A stretch of DNA of 64,000 nucleotides from Peribacillus frigoritolerans. Lineage in GTDB: Bacteria; Bacillota; Bacilli; Bacillales; DSM-1321. The notes under the pieces were generated by a model. It had not been told where the DNA came from, did no database searches, and saw only the letters and a program-made list of their open reading frames with translations. Position numbers and translations under genes: made by a program. Of the stretch, positions 30,154 to 41,064 are shown one piece after another. The stretch covers positions 744,001-808,000 of the forward strand of contig JAUPFL010000001.1 of NCBI GenBank assembly GCA_030562215.1, written 5' to 3'. Position 1 is the stretch's first letter; each line of letters opens with the position of its first letter.

Positions 30154-31054
30154 CTAGTTTTTCATTCTAGGATCCAAGGCATCGCGCAGCCCATCCCCCA
30201 TTAGGTTAAAGCCAAGTACGGTAAGCATGATCGCAAGCCCAGGGAAGAGAACCGTCCATGGGGCTTGAATGATGAACGCCCTGGAATCGGCGAGCATTTT
30301 TCCCCACTCTGGTGCTGGCGGCTGTGCACCGAGACCGAGAAAGCCGAGTGCTGCACACTCAATGATGGCAGTTGCAATCGCCAAGGTACCTTGAACGATA
30401 ATCGGTGCAAGGCTATTCGGAAGGACGTGGTGAAGGAGAATGCGGCCATCCCCATTCCAATTGCCTTTGCAGCCGTTACATATTCCTCTTCTTTCACCGT
30501 TAAGACCCGTGAACGTAAAAGCCGGCCGAATATCGGGACATTGACGATGGCTATGGCAATAAGTGCGTTGCGAAGGGAGGGCCCCAAAACGGCAACGACA
30601 GCAATGGCAAGCAAGATACTTGGAAAGGCCAGAATAATATCAAAGATCCTCGATATGATCGTATCTATCCACCTGCCATAATAACCGGCAATGATCCCCA
30701 AAAAGACCCAACAACGACAGATCCGGCAACAGATAAGAAGCCGACCCCTATTGAAATGCGCGAACCATAAATGACCCTGCTCAAAATATCCCGGCCAAAT
30801 TCATCCGTTCCGAACCAATGCTCCGCAGACGGGGCCAAGTGTTTATCACTTAGCTTTTGCCCCTCAAATGAATAAGGTGCTATAACGGGCGCGAAGATGG
30901 CGATTAAGATGAAAAATGAAACAATCCCCAGACCCACAATGGCCACCTTGTTTTTCCTAAAGCTTTTCCAGCCTTCCTTCCAGGGAGAGATGACTTTTTC
31001 CTCTGCCTCTTTTGGAGGAAGGATTGGCGAAGTATTCGTTGCTATTTCAGGCAT
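30154..31054 (-). CDS. Peptide ABC transporter permease (DppC/OppC type), two frameshifts
   Basis: About 300 aa. The N-terminal cytoplasmic segment WKEGWKSFRKNKVAIVGLGIV and first TM helix, then HWFGTDEFGRDILSRVIYGSRIS, are typical of OppC/DppC. The EAA loop reads EEYVTAAKAIGMG, and the end ALDPRMKN is conserved. Breaks near 30707 (G-run) and 30415 split the frame. It is the last gene of the operon, 12 bases after the DppB-type permease, and forms the membrane channel with it. Confidence 0.88.
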
Positions 31055-31066
31055 GAGTTTCCCTCC

Positions 31067-32070
31067 CTATTTATACTTAATCCTAGGATCGATCGCTGCG
31101 TACAACAAGTCCACAACTAGATTGATCATGACAAACAAAAAGGCGATGACGAGAATTCCGGACTGTATCACCGGATAATCCCGAGATAGGATTGCATCAT
31201 AAATATATGTACCGATACCTGGCCATCCGAAAATGTTTTCCGTCAATATGGCGCCGCCTAAAAGTAATCCTGTCTGAAGACCGATAACCGTCACCACTGG
31301 AATCAAGGCATTCTTAAATGAATGCTTGTAAACAACCCAAAACATTTTCATTCCTTTAGCACGAGCCGTACGAATGAAATCCGATCTCATAACTTCCAGC
31401 ATGGACGAACGTGTCATCCTTGCAATAATCGCCATCGGTATGGTAGCAAGCGCCAGCCCCGGCAAAATGAGATGTTTGATCACCTCGAAAAACTGATCAA
31501 CCCTGCCAGCCATGAGTGTATCTATCAAATACAGGCCGGTTATGGCCTCAACGGGATCCCTGATATTGTCCCGCCCTGTCGTCGGAAGTAAATCCCATTG
31601 AATTGAAATGATGTATTGCTCCATTAATCCCAGCCAGAAAATAGGCATGGACAAACCAATCAACGCAATCACCATGGCGACATAATCAAACCATGAGTTT
31701 TGAAACCAAGCTGATATTATCCCTGCATTCACACCTATGACCACGGCGATGATCATCGCAATCAAGGCCAGTTCTATCGTGGCCATTAAGTATGGCCCAA
31801 TTTCTTCAGAAACCGGACTATTCGTTTTTAACGAAACACCAAGGTCCCCTTTAACAGGCCCGATAAGTAATCCCAAAATTGAATGAACCAAGGTTTATCC
31901 AGGCCAAGTTCCTTTGTCATTGCAGCGACTGCCTCTTCCGTTGCTTGCTGCCCTAAAATCACCTGTGCTGGATTTCCAGGAATCGCCCGAATCATCATGA
32001 ATACAATAAACGCCATTCCGAGTAACACCGGAATGAGAGATCCTAAACGTCGTACGGTATAGGAAAACAA
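31067..32070 (-). CDS. Peptide ABC transporter permease (DppB/OppB type), one frameshift
   Basis: About 334 aa with six TM helices. The N-terminus YTVRRLGSLIPVLLGMAFIVF and RAIPGNPAQVILG, the EAA loop DFIRTARAKGM and the end DPRIKYK are family marks. I start it at TTG 32070 (MFSYTVRRLG), preceded by AGGCGGGTG. One G near 31860 joins GLLKG to DLGVSLKTNSPVS. It pairs with the DppC-type permease. Confidence 0.88.
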
Positions 32071-32185
32071 AACAATCACCCGCCTTTTAAATAAGGGTCC
32101 TTCGAAGCGCCCTCGATCATTTTGAAATGCATTCCATAACAAAACCGGGAAGCATGCAAGACTCCATACTACCCGGTTCGTACGG

Positions 32186-33802
32186 TTAATTTTCTAGAGA
32201 TACATTAACAAGGGATTGTGAACCAGTTGGATGTGGAACAAACCCTTTGACCGTCTTAGATCCGGCTAACTGCGGTAAAGAGTGTACAAGCGGAACCCAT
32301 GGAGCTTCATCATGGATGATTTCCTGGGCTTTTCCATACAACTCATTACGCTTGGCTTCATCTGCCGTGGACTGGGCTTCGATCAGCAGTTTATGGACTT
32401 CATCGTTTGCGTAACGGGCATAGTTGTTGGAGCCGATATTATCTTTATCCAATAATGTATAAAGGAAGTTATCCGCATCTCCATTATCGCCTGTCCAACC
32501 CATCATGAAGGATTGGGCTTCACCAGCCTGCAATTTCTCTAAATATGCAGCCCATTCGTACGAAACGATATTCGCTTCGATGCCGACTTGTTTTAGGCTT
32601 GCTTGAATGGCTTCAGCCACTTTCTGACCATCCGGCATATATGGGCGCGGTACCGGCATTGCCCATAGATCCATTTTAAATCCGTCTTCAAGTCCAGCTT
32701 TTTTCAGCAATTCTTTCGCTTTTTCTACATCATAATCATAGTCTTCGACTTTGTCATTGTAGCCAGAAACGGATGGAGGCATAGGATTCTTGGCAGGCTC
32801 TGCCGTGCTTTCATAAAAATTATCAATGATTTCCTTTTTGTTGATCAAATGCGAGATGGCTTGACGCACTTCTTTCTTGTCGAATGGAGCTTTCTCAACA
32901 TTGAAAGCAAAGTACCCGACGTTCATGGATGCACGTTCGAATATTTGCAGTTTTTCATCTCCTGTAACCTTACTGATATCACTTGGGTTCAACCCGTCCA
33001 TCAGGTCGATTTCCCCCTTGATTGCAGCATTTAGACGCGCAGAGTTATCTTTAATGACCTTAAACGTGATTCCATCAAGTTTCGGCAGTCCATCTTGCCA
33101 ATAGTCATCGTTTTTCACCACTTCAATCGTATCGCCAGGTTTCCATGATTTGAATTTGAAAGGACCTGTACCAGATGGATTTTTAGTGAAGTCGTCACCC
33201 TCTTTTTCAATTCCATCAGGACTGGCTATTGCAAATGTAGGCATGGCAAGGTTTTTCAGGAACGGCGCCTGCGGACGGTTTAAAGTGAATTCCACCGTGC
33301 TGGCATCAACCGCTTTTACTTCTTTGATAACATGACTTTCATCACCTTCGAATCCTCCGAACATGGAGGCATAGTACGCAAATCTACCTTCATCCTTACT
33401 TTGTGCCCAACGTTGAAAGTTTTTTACTACCGCATCTGCATTGAAATCCGTACCATCATGGAACTTGATTCCGGTTTTCAATTTGAATGTATATGTTTTT
33501 GCGTCATCGGACACTTCCCATGACTCTGCAAGACCCGGTTTGATTTCCGTATCATCTTCCCCATATTTCACAAGCGTTTCAAAAATCTGCTGTGTGACGA
33601 TGAATGATTCCCCATCGGTCACGATAGCTGGGTCAAGACCGACAGCGTCTCCGCCTTTACCGTATATCAATACGCCGCCCTTCGCTTCACTCGATCCCCC
33701 TTTACCATCTTCTTTCTCTTTTGATGTGGACGAGGAGCATCCCGCAAGCGCTAGCGAAAGAGCCAGGATACCAGTCAGCAATAATGCCAATGTCTTCTTC
33801 AT
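32186..33802 (-). CDS. Peptide-binding lipoprotein of ABC transporter (DppA-like)
   Basis: A 538-aa solute-binding protein, unbroken. The lipobox LALAGC at residues 17-22 anchors it outside. SBP family 5 marks: SFIVTQQIFETLVKYG, PGLAESWEVSDDAKTYTFKLK, GIKFHDGTDFNADAVV, FALNRPQ-like EFTLNRPQAPF and YARYANDEVHKLL. The DGTDFNA and late GWTGDNGDADNFL stretches resemble dipeptide-binding DppA more than OppA. Gene order ATPase-ATPase-binding protein-permease-permease is that of the B. subtilis app operon. It could import short peptides, including a processed ELPGLY signal (speculative). Confidence 0.88.
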   Translation of the reverse strand: MKKTLALLLTGILALSLALAGCSSSTSKEKEDGKGGSSEAKGGVLIYGKGGDAVGLDPAIVTDGESFIVTQQIFETLVKYGEDDTEIKPGLAESWEVSDDAKTYTFKLKTGIKFHDGTDFNADAVVKNFQRWAQSKDEGRFAYYASMFGGFEGDESHVIKEVKAVDASTVEFTLNRPQAPFLKNLAMPTFAIASPDGIEKEGDDFTKNPSGTGPFKFKSWKPGDTIEVVKNDDYWQDGLPKLDGITFKVIKDNSARLNAAIKGEIDLMDGLNPSDISKVTGDEKLQIFERASMNVGYFAFNVEKAPFDKKEVRQAISHLINKKEIIDNFYESTAEPAKNPMPPSVSGYNDKVEDYDYDVEKAKELLKKAGLEDGFKMDLWAMPVPRPYMPDGQKVAEAIQASLKQVGIEANIVSYEWAAYLEKLQAGEAQSFMMGWTGDNGDADNFLYTLLDKDNIGSNNYARYANDEVHKLLIEAQSTADEAKRNELYGKAQEIIHDEAPWVPLVHSLPQLAGSKTVKGFVPHPTGSQSLVNVSLEN

Positions 33803-33844
33803 ATTCTTCCCCCTTATTATTTGCGAATTTATGTATACGTAGTG

Positions 33845-34813
33845 TCAATTGTATAAATGACAAGCAACGTAGTGACCAGGTTTATGTTCACTCAGGAGTG
33901 GCTTTTCCGTATTGCATTCTGCCATCGCCTTCGGACACCTCGTATGGAATGGACAGCCACTGGGCGGGTTTGATGGGCTTGGAACATCCCCCTGCAGGAT
34001 TACCCTATCCCCCTTATATTCCACATCAGGGATGGGCACGGCTGATAATAAAGCCTGCGTATATGGGTGAAGCGGATTTTCATAAAGTCCTTCACTTTCC
34101 GTCAATTCAACTATATGTCCAAGATACATGACACCGACACGGTCGGAGATATGCCTTACCACCCCAAGATCATGAGCAATGAACAAGTAGGTCAAATCAA
34201 AATCTTCCTGCAAATCCTGCAACAGATTCAAGACCTGTGCCTGAATCGAGACATCCAGTGCAGATACCGGCTCATCGGCAATGATCAGTTTAGGGTTGAC
34301 TGCAAGTGCCCTTGCAATGCCAATACGCTGCCGCTGGCCCCCACTGAATTGATGCGGATACCTTTTAGCATGGTAACTGCTTAAGCCAACAACCTTAAGA
34401 AGTTCCTGTACACGGGCCTTTCGCGCCTTTTTATCTTTAACCCCGTGAACGATGAGCGGTTCTTCCAATATTTTTTCAATAGTATGCCTGGGATTGAGGG
34501 AAGCGAATGGGTCCTGGAAGACCATCTGCATTTCACGGCGCATCTTTCTCATTTCACTTGAAGATAAAGCTGTCAGGTCCTTTCCTTCGAAATAAACATT
34601 GCCCTCGCTCGGCTCAAGCAATCGAAGCAATAATCTTCCCGTCGTAGACTTTCCGCAACCGCTTTCACCAACAAGCCCCAAGGTTTCCCCTTTATAAATG
34701 GAAAAAGACAAACCATCAACTGCCTTGACCTCTCCAATGGTCTTTCCTAGAACCCCTCCTTTAATCGGAAAATGCTTCTTTAGGTTTTCTACCTTAACCA
34801 ATGTTTGATTCAT
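33845..34813 (-). CDS. Peptide ABC transporter ATPase (DppF/OppF type)
   Basis: A 322-aa ATPase when started at [16 protein letters not shown], which follows AAAGGAG. Walker [11 protein letters not shown]-loop QMVFQDP, signature [16 protein letters not shown], Walker B LIIADEP and H-loop IAHDLG are all present, and the C-terminal Cys cluster ([11 protein letters not shown]) typical of OppF/DppF closes it. It overlaps the upstream ATPase gene by 20 bases. Confidence 0.92.
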   Translation of the reverse strand: MNQTLVKVENLKKHFPIKGGVLGKTIGEVKAVDGLSFSIYKGETLGLVGESGCGKSTTGRLLLRLLEPSEGNVYFEGKDLTALSSSEMRKMRREMQMVFQDPFASLNPRHTIEKILEEPLIVHGVKDKKARKARVQELLKVVGLSSYHAKRYPHQFSGGQRQRIGIARALAVNPKLIIADEPVSALDVSIQAQVLNLLQDLQEDFDLTYLFIAHDLGVVRHISDRVGVMYLGHIVELTESEGLYENPLHPYTQALLSAVPIPDVEYKGDRVILQGDVPSPSNPPSGCPFHTRCPKAMAECNTEKPLLSEHKPGHYVACHLYN

Positions 34814-35798
34814 GCAAGGCAGCTCCTTTCCCATCTTCATACAGCCAGCAGCGAACATGCTGACCCTCATTGAATTCCAATAGAGACGGGGTCTCATTTA
34901 TACATTGCTCCATCGCATGGGAGCACCGGGGAGCAAACTGGCACCCGAGGTTGCTTGTCCCAGGTTTTGGCACATTGCCCGGTATCGAGTAGAGGCGCTC
35001 TTTCTTTATTCGCATATCGGGAATCGACTGAAGTAAACCGACCGTATAAGGATGCTTAGGGTTTTGGAAAATCGTTTGCACATTTCCTTCCTCTATCACC
35101 TTGCCGGCATACATGACAATGACACGTTCACACATTTGCGCCACTACCCCAAGATCATGGGTAATCATCATGATTGCCGTGTCTGTTTCTTTATTTAAAT
35201 TCTTCATTAACTCCAGGATTTGTGCCTGGATCGTCACATCCAAAGCCGTTGTCGGTTCATCGGCTATAAGGAGTTTCGGCTCGCAAATCATGGCCATTGC
35301 TATCATGACCCTTTGCCTCATTCCGCCAGAAAGCTGATGCGGATATTCTTTGAGCAATTCCTCGGCACGGCCAAGCCCAACCAGCTTCAACATTTCCACC
35401 GCTCTATTTCGTGCCTGCTTTTTATTCCATTTTTTATGTATCCGAAGCGTCTCGACCAACTGCTCGCCAATAGTGAACACGGGATTCAAGCTTGTCATCG
35501 GTTCCTGGAATATCATCGCTATATCGTTCCCGCGAATTTTTCTCATTTTCGCTTCAGAGGCATTTGCGATGTTTTCTCCTTTAAAAAGGATTTCCCCCTC
35601 CACCTTACCAGCCGGTGAAGAAACCAGACCCATGATGGACAGAGAAGTTACGCTTTTTCCGCATCCCGATTCTCCTACAATCCCTAAAACCTCACCAGGA
35701 TTGACATGAAAATCGATTGAATTCACGACAGGGATCACCCCATCGTCCGTACGAAAACTGGTTCGAAGCCCATTAACCTTAATAATTGGTTCGTCCAT
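34794..35798 (-). CDS. Peptide ABC transporter ATPase (DppD/OppD type)
   Basis: A 334-aa ATPase from the ATG at 35798, which has AGGAAGTG before it; an upstream ATG exists without a ribosome site. Walker [11 protein letters not shown]-loop MIFQEP, signature [14 protein letters not shown], Walker B LLIADEP, H-loop ITHDLG and the C-terminal Cys set ([15 protein letters not shown]) are seen. It is the first gene of the five-gene operon. Confidence 0.92.
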   Translation of the reverse strand: MDEPIIKVNGLRTSFRTDDGVIPVVNSIDFHVNPGEVLGIVGESGCGKSVTSLSIMGLVSSPAGKVEGEILFKGENIANASEAKMRKIRGNDIAMIFQEPMTSLNPVFTIGEQLVETLRIHKKWNKKQARNRAVEMLKLVGLGRAEELLKEYPHQLSGGMRQRVMIAMAMICEPKLLIADEPTTALDVTIQAQILELMKNLNKETDTAIMMITHDLGVVAQMCERVIVMYAGKVIEEGNVQTIFQNPKHPYTVGLLQSIPDMRIKKERLYSIPGNVPKPGTSNLGCQFAPRCSHAMEQCINETPSLLEFNEGQHVRCWLYEDGKGAALHESNIG

Positions 35799-35945
35799 CA
35801 AATCACTTCCTATATATAACTTTTTTTCCAATTATATTATTGGGTTTATTATTGCATCAAAATTAAAATATTACAATATATTTTCTAAAAATTCTAATTT
35901 AACGGAATTATTTTTTATTTTTCCCTATTTACACACATTTTGGCA

Positions 35946-35977
35946 CAAAAAAAGACTGCTTATTTGTTTGCAGTCAT
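35946..35977 (-). terminator. Minus-strand terminator in the ssbB-transporter gap
   Basis: GACTGC (35954-35959) pairs with GCAGTC (35970-35975) and is followed on the minus strand by seven T. It could end a long ssbB 3' tail. From 35978 to 36233 I see no convincing gene; a 63-aa minus frame there lacks a ribosome site. Confidence 0.6.
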
Positions 35978-36233
35978 TACAAGGGGGAAATCAAATAACT
36001 CGATTTTTTTGAGGGTAAATCGGGGTTTCAAGCGGAGAAAAAGCTATATTAGCTTTGGGGAATGAATGGCTGAAAAATAATTCTATATACTACTGCCAAG
36101 TTTCACTAAAAATTTCTGAAATTCTATGCATTGGTTATTCATTATGGTCATATAAATACTTTTTTTGTGTTTTCGAATTGAGATCTTACATTTTCTTAAA
36201 AACAATTCCTTCTTAAAGCAAGCTAGAGTAACA

Positions 36234-36595
36234 CTATAAACCAATATGTTCAAAATCCTTGGGCTTAACATCATTTTGTTTAGATCCGATGAATTGAACC
36301 CTCTCGGCGACCACTTCAGTTACATATATATATTTAGCCTCCTGATTTTCGTATCTCCTTGTTTGTATTCTGCCAGTTATGCCGATTATGGCACCTTTTT
36401 ACAATATTGAGCAGTATTTTCAGCCGACTTTTTCCATATGATACACTGTACAAAGTCTGCCTCATAGTTACCGACAGTATTACGGAAGTTCCGATTGACT
36501 GCCAACGTGATATTGGAAACAGCCTTGCCATCGGGTGTGTATCTTAATTCTGGATCCTTCGTAAGCCTGCCGACGAGGGTAACTTGGTTAATCAT
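36234..36595 (-). CDS. ssbB: Single-stranded DNA-binding protein SsbB type, one frameshift
   Basis: About 120 aa: one OB fold ([35 protein letters not shown], later [31 protein letters not shown] and [14 protein letters not shown]) without the long acidic tail of SsbA. Short length and the position beside ywpF and fabZ match the competence-related SsbB (YwpH). One A in the A5 run near 36402 joins QYCKK to GAIIGITG. An AAGGAGTG site precedes the start. Confidence 0.9.
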
Positions 36596-36954
36596 TTTTT
36601 CACTCCTTCCTCTTTAATATGCTTTAATCATACTCTTTCTTCCATCGATTAAAAAATGGAGGAAATGTTCTTATTACACCATTTTTTCTTCATAAAAAGC
36701 CGTTTGGATTGGTGCAAAAACATTTTTTAGTGATTAAAATCAGGTGAAAAACGAATAGTTAACAAAATTAAATATTTTGCAAATTTTTATTCTTTCCTTC
36801 ATAATTTAGACAAATGTTGGGTTTTCATTTCATTAAGGGACTTTTTTTAGTATGATATAATTACCTTTAAAAGGATTAATCGATATGTACCCTTTCAAAA
36901 TTATGTTTAAGAGAGGTAATCACCGCTCTTTCTTGCAAGAAACGGAGGAATTAG

Positions 36955-37389
36955 ATGAAATCATTTAAATTGATCTCGTTGCAAATTGTTACTGAAAATT
37001 TAAACTTGATTGATATTGCGTTAACAGATGGATTGATTATAAATAAAGAAAACGACGCTAGATCATGGTTACTGGAAGCCTTTGTAGAAGAAAATCATTT
37101 CAAAGAGCTTGAACCCTCACTTCCCAAAATAGACGGAGAGGTGTATATCCAGGCAGTCATTACCAAAAAGGACAATGAACCGGCTTTGTTTCAAACTGTT
37201 TTACGTACAATAAGAAAAGTGGGCAATCATTATAGCCTTTTATTCGTTGGTCACATCCAAAAAACACGGAGCAAGTATGCAGAACTCCTTCTTGAAGATT
37301 TGGTCCAAAAAGGTCTCGTCGGCGATGAACTTATAAAAGAGTTCAAGCAAAAAATCCGCTCAAAGCCTAAATTAGCAACTAATAAATAA
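36955..37389 (+). CDS. ywpF: YwpF-family protein
   Basis: A 144-aa soluble protein, unbroken. MKSFKLISLQIV.., DGLIINKENDARSWLLEAFV, VYIQAVITKKDNEPALFQ and HIQKTRSKYAELLLEDLV follow the YwpF family of Bacillus, which has no known activity. The position between ssbB and fabZ agrees with B. subtilis. A GGAGG site lies 7 bases before the ATG. Confidence 0.85.
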   Translation: MKSFKLISLQIVTENLNLIDIALTDGLIINKENDARSWLLEAFVEENHFKELEPSLPKIDGEVYIQAVITKKDNEPALFQTVLRTIRKVGNHYSLLFVGHIQKTRSKYAELLLEDLVQKGLVGDELIKEFKQKIRSKPKLATNK

Positions 37390-37429
37390 AAACCTTCCCT
37401 TAATTCCCATCCCCTAATCGAATGCACAT

Positions 37430-37492
37430 AAAAAAGACTGACATAGACGGATAAGGATATTAATCCTCTTTTGCCTAAGCCAGTCTTTCTCA
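37430..37492. terminator. Terminator between ywpF and the lipoprotein gene
   Basis: AAAGACTG (37433-37440) pairs with CAGTCTTT (37481-37488) with partly paired interior; T-runs on both sides suit converging genes. Confidence 0.55.
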
Positions 37493-37503
37493 TTCTGTGC
37501 TAA

Positions 37504-37802
37504 TTACTTATTGTTGTCGTCATTTTTATCAGGGTCTTCAATCAAGTCATCGGCATCATTATCGACGTTATTATCGTCGTTTTCAAGCAATCCATCATCA
37601 TTACCGTTCATGCCGTTATCATCCGTACCATTGTTATCATCTGTACCGTTGTTATCGTTCACACCATTGTTATCATCTTCTATGATGTTGTTATCTTCTT
37701 CTGGTGCGGGATTGTTGTTGTCATCATTATCCGTTCCACATCCAGCAAGGAACATAATAGATAATAAAGATCCCCAAGTAGTGCAAAAATTTTCTTCATC
37801 AT
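37504..37802 (-). CDS. Asp/Asn-rich small lipoprotein, one frameshift
   Basis: About 99 aa. The signal peptide MMKKIFALL..SLLSIMFLAGC has a clear lipobox; the mature part is almost only Asp, Asn, Gly and Glu in a loose repeat (NNGTDDNNGTDDNG), so it is disordered and strongly acidic. One G near 37775 is needed to join the signal to the lipobox. GGGAGG precedes the first ATG. No function is known; a wall or cation-binding role is only a guess. Confidence 0.7.
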
Positions 37803-37913
37803 TTTTGGCAACCTCCCTTCTTTCTTTATCATTAGGTATTTTGCCCGAATGTGAAAATAACTTGCGTCCTATTTTAAATTTAAAAAGAAAATCTGCTAAT
37901 TGGAATTAAACAT

Positions 37914-37946
37914 TAAAAAATGCCGGACATATAAATGTCCGGCATT
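37914..37946 (-). terminator. Terminator downstream of fabZ
   Basis: AATGCCGGACAT (37919-37930) pairs with ATGTCCGGCATT (37935-37946), with six T after it on the minus strand. Confidence 0.88.
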
Positions 37947-38076
37947 CAAAGGAGAATAGGATCTAAAAACCACTCTTGCTTAAAAAAGCAATGCAGTGCT
38001 TTTTTACGATCCTTAAACCACTTTTGGATATATGTTAAATATCCCATTTTATTTTCACGGAAAATGAATGAATTTC

Positions 38077-38505
38077 TTACTTGTCACCAAAAGCAAACAT
38101 GATATCGGCTTCACATGCTGTTTCCCCATCAACCGTTGCCACTGCTTTCCCTTTACCCATTGACCCTCTCATACGCACTATTTCCACTTCCAGACGCAGC
38201 TGATCACCTGGTTTAACTTGCTTTTTAAAGCGGCAATTATCAATCCCAGCAAAAAATGCAAGACGGCCTTTATATTCTTCTTGCTTCAAAACGGCTACAG
38301 CTCCAACTTGCGCTAAGGCCTCTACAATTAAAACTCCAGGCATAACTGGATAATCGGGGAAATGACCATTAAAGAATTCTTCATTTGCCGAGACATTCTT
38401 CAATCCAACCGCTCTTTTCCCTTCATCAATTTCAATGATCCGGTCGACTAATAAGAATGGGTAACGATGCGGGATAATTTCCTTTATTTGTGTGATATCA
38501 AGCAT
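38077..38505 (-). CDS. fabZ: (3R)-hydroxyacyl-ACP dehydratase FabZ
   Basis: A 142-aa hot-dog-fold enzyme that removes water from 3-hydroxyacyl-ACP in fatty acid elongation. [14 protein letters not shown] and [23 protein letters not shown] hold the catalytic His and Glu. It is complete and unbroken. Position next to the flagellar hook genes agrees with B. subtilis. AGGAGG precedes the ATG. Confidence 0.96.
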   Translation of the reverse strand: MLDITQIKEIIPHRYPFLLVDRIIEIDEGKRAVGLKNVSANEEFFNGHFPDYPVMPGVLIVEALAQVGAVAVLKQEEYKGRLAFFAGIDNCRFKKQVKPGDQLRLEVEIVRMRGSMGKGKAVATVDGETACEADIMFAFGDK

Positions 38506-38632
38506 ACTTGTTCCTCCTATGACTTAAATATTTCAAACATAACGTAAACTCGCCCCTGTCATCTGGACAGAGGCGTAGTTGCCATGAAATATAAATCCGT
38601 TAACGACAGCAACTACTTCAAAAAACATGGAA

Positions 38633-38887
38633 CTACGCGCCCTTGTTCACTATATCAAAAATATGGGTCCATGTGGATTTTTGGAAAACATCCATTGCAT
38701 GTCCTCCGCCAATCACACTATATCCTAATAGTGCCCCGGATAATACAGCAATGAAAATCAATCCGATAACAATGAGTAAACGAAGCCAAATTGGCAAAAG
38801 ACGGACCTTGATTCTACGATTCGGTTTCGCCTCAACTTCCTTTATCTCTTCTTCAATTTGTTGTCTCATTACACGATTTTGTTCCAT
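38633..38887 (-). CDS. EpuA/RpoY-like small membrane protein
   Basis: An 84-aa protein: charged, helical N-terminus (residues 1-30), IKVRLLPIWLRLLIV, one TM helix (LLIVIGLIFIAVLSGALLG) and GYSVIGGGHAMDVFQKSTWTHIFDIV. This is the EpuA family (PF11772), often labelled as an RNA polymerase beta-associated subunit in databases; the role is not firmly established. Gene unbroken, with AAAGGAG before its start. It lies between flhP and fabZ. Confidence 0.82.
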   Translation of the reverse strand: MEQNRVMRQQIEEEIKEVEAKPNRRIKVRLLPIWLRLLIVIGLIFIAVLSGALLGYSVIGGGHAMDVFQKSTWTHIFDIVNKGA

Positions 38888-39055
38888 ATAGAATGTGAAA
38901 GCTCCTTTTAAGAAAACTCGCCGACTGATTTCCCCGATACGCCAGAAATTCAGCAGCTATGCAAAATGATCGGCACGAATGATTTATCTTGTTATGAATT
39001 CATTATAACCGATTTGCTCTAATTCCGCAGGGAGACATTTTATTTACCAGATTAC

Positions 39056-39898
39056 TTAACGGATTCCATTGACTAATCCGCTCATTTGATCAGCCATCGT
39101 TACCGCCCGGGATTGAAATTGGTAAGATCGCTGAACATTGATTAGATCCGTCATTTCTTTGGAAAGATCGACATTTGAGGCCTCCAGGGTTCCTTGACGG
39201 ACTGCTGCCTGATTGCGGGAATCCCCTGTTAATGCAGTCATGATATCGTCTTCAGTAACACCCAAGGCATTGAAGTTTTTGGGCAGGCCAAGTAAATTCC
39301 CGCCTAGCCGGTCAATAAATTGCGGTTTCTTTACCGAGACAATTCCGAGCCCAAAACTCTTTACCCCATATTCTTCCGTATCCACTATCAATAAGCCATT
39401 TTCGGAAATCTTAATGTCTTTAATATTTCCCTCTATGAGGATTGGTTCACCATTTTCATCAAGTACTTTATGTCCAGCAGAGGTAACGAGCACCATTTGG
39501 TCGTTAGCATTTGGAGATAAATAAAAGGCCCCATCCCTTGTAAGCCTTGTATTGACCCCATTATCGTCCTGAACGCTCACGGTGAAGAATTGGTCATCCT
39601 GGGTGAATGCGGCATCAAGGTTGCGGTCCGTCGTCTTTAAGGCTCCCTGTGAAAGCACCAATTGAGATTGGCTTATCATAGCACCTGTTCCCTGCCGGAT
39701 GCCCGGTGCGGTCAACCTTCCTTTTTCCTTGGCCCCACTCGGTTGATTATTGAAACTCTGTGTCAATAAGTCATTGAAACTCGTTTGGGTCTTTTTGTAG
39801 GCTGTCGTGTCCACATTCGCGATATTATTACTTATTTGATCGATTTTACTTTGAAGTTGGTTCAGCGTATTCGTCGCCGTCATCATCGTCCGGTTCAT
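39056..39898 (-). CDS. flhP: Flagellar hook-basal body protein FlhP
   Basis: A 280-aa FlgG/FlgF-type rod or hook protein. The N-terminal LNQLQSKIDQISNNIANVDTTAYKK is the flagellar rod motif, and the C-terminal GTLEASNVDLSKEMTDLINVQRSYQFQSR is the matching helix that packs with it. It follows flhO in the same operon, 48 bases apart, as in B. subtilis. Unbroken. AAGGGG precedes the ATG. Confidence 0.92.
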   Translation of the reverse strand: MNRTMMTATNTLNQLQSKIDQISNNIANVDTTAYKKTQTSFNDLLTQSFNNQPSGAKEKGRLTAPGIRQGTGAMISQSQLVLSQGALKTTDRNLDAAFTQDDQFFTVSVQDDNGVNTRLTRDGAFYLSPNANDQMVLVTSAGHKVLDENGEPILIEGNIKDIKISENGLLIVDTEEYGVKSFGLGIVSVKKPQFIDRLGGNLLGLPKNFNALGVTEDDIMTALTGDSRNQAAVRQGTLEASNVDLSKEMTDLINVQRSYQFQSRAVTMADQMSGLVNGIR

Positions 39899-39946
39899 GT
39901 TTTTTCCCCTTACAGTTCAAATTTCCGAATTTCACCTACCGTTCAA

Positions 39947-40785
39947 TTAAAGCCTGCCAACTTCATTGACTGCTTTATCCAAACTTTTATCATAGGCTTG
40001 AAGCACCTTCTGACTCGCTTCAAAAGAGCGGTATGCCGACATCATTTCTGTCATCGTTCTCGATTGGTCAACATTGGAGGATTCAAGAAAGCCCTGCTTA
40101 GTAGAAAAACCGACATCTGCAGCCGCGTATGCGCTAGGCAAATCCCCATCATCCACAGCCTTATATAGGCCTTCGCCATCCTTCATGAGCTGTAATGACG
40201 GATCATCCGAATAACTGATCCCCATACGTGCGATTTGAACATTTCCTTCTAAAATAACACCGTTTTCCGCTACTGTGAATCGATCGCTATTAAGCTGGAT
40301 CTTTTCATTTATTTCGTTCAATACATAATGACCGGAAGGCGTAGTCAGATAACCTTTCCCATCCAAGGTGAAACTGCCGTTACGCGTATAACGGATAGCA
40401 CCATCACCATCCTGGACAGTAAAAAACACCGAGCCTTGCCGACCCGTTTCCTCATTGATCGGAAGGTTTTCATCAACCAGGGAAATATCCGTATTAAGCT
40501 GGGTTTCTTCCAATGTGCCCTGGTTAAATAAAGGATTCGCCTCCTGTACGTAAACACCCGTACTGAGCCCCCAACCTGGGAAATGTTAGACATGCTCAAT
40601 TTGCTCTCGGTGGGAACCGTTTTACCACCTATGCTGCTTATGAGCATTTCCGGAAAAGACCTTACACTCATTTGATCCGCTTTATACCCTGTTGTATTCG
40701 CATTGGACATATTGTTTGTGAGTAATTCCGTGCGCCTTTGCTGTGCAAGCATCCCGGAAGCAGCCGTATAAAAACCTCTTAACAT
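39947..40785 (-). CDS. flhO: Flagellar hook-basal body protein FlhO, one frameshift
   Basis: About 279 aa. N-terminal MLRGFYTAASGMLAQQRRTELLTNNMSNANTTGYK and C-terminal GFLESSNVDQSRTMTEMMSAYRSFEASQK are the two conserved rod-protein helices. Start at 40785 (MLRGFY) with GGGGAG 8 bases upstream. One G near 40547 gives GSVRGVYVQEANPLFNQ. It works with FlhP in the distal rod or hook. Confidence 0.92.
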
Positions 40786-41064
40786 TTTCTTCACTCCCCA
40801 ATCTACATAACTAATCCGTTCAATTTCCCATATCTATCTTATCGGTCATGAACATCAGTATCTTAAGGAAAAGGAAAAGCATTAGGCAGAAGAATTTTTC
40901 TAGATCATAAGCTAGGTCAGATTTAAAGGAATGGTGTTAAATTCTCGGACTAAAAGAAGAGGGCCTATTGCTCATCAGTACTAGAACTGCACGCACTTTC
41001 ACTATGCCTCACGTTTGTCTGAACCTTAGACCCCTATCTTATGATGCGGATTTCCACCCGCTTT

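Noticed and set aside
36083..36274. 63-codon minus-strand frame after ssbB
   Set aside because: It overlaps the repaired ssbB end and has no ribosome site or known motif.
36716..36776. ComK box upstream of ssbB
   Set aside because: One AAAA-N5-TTTT half exists at 36716-36728, but the second half (36764-36776) has a mismatch and the spacing does not fit the 8, 18 or 31 base classes.
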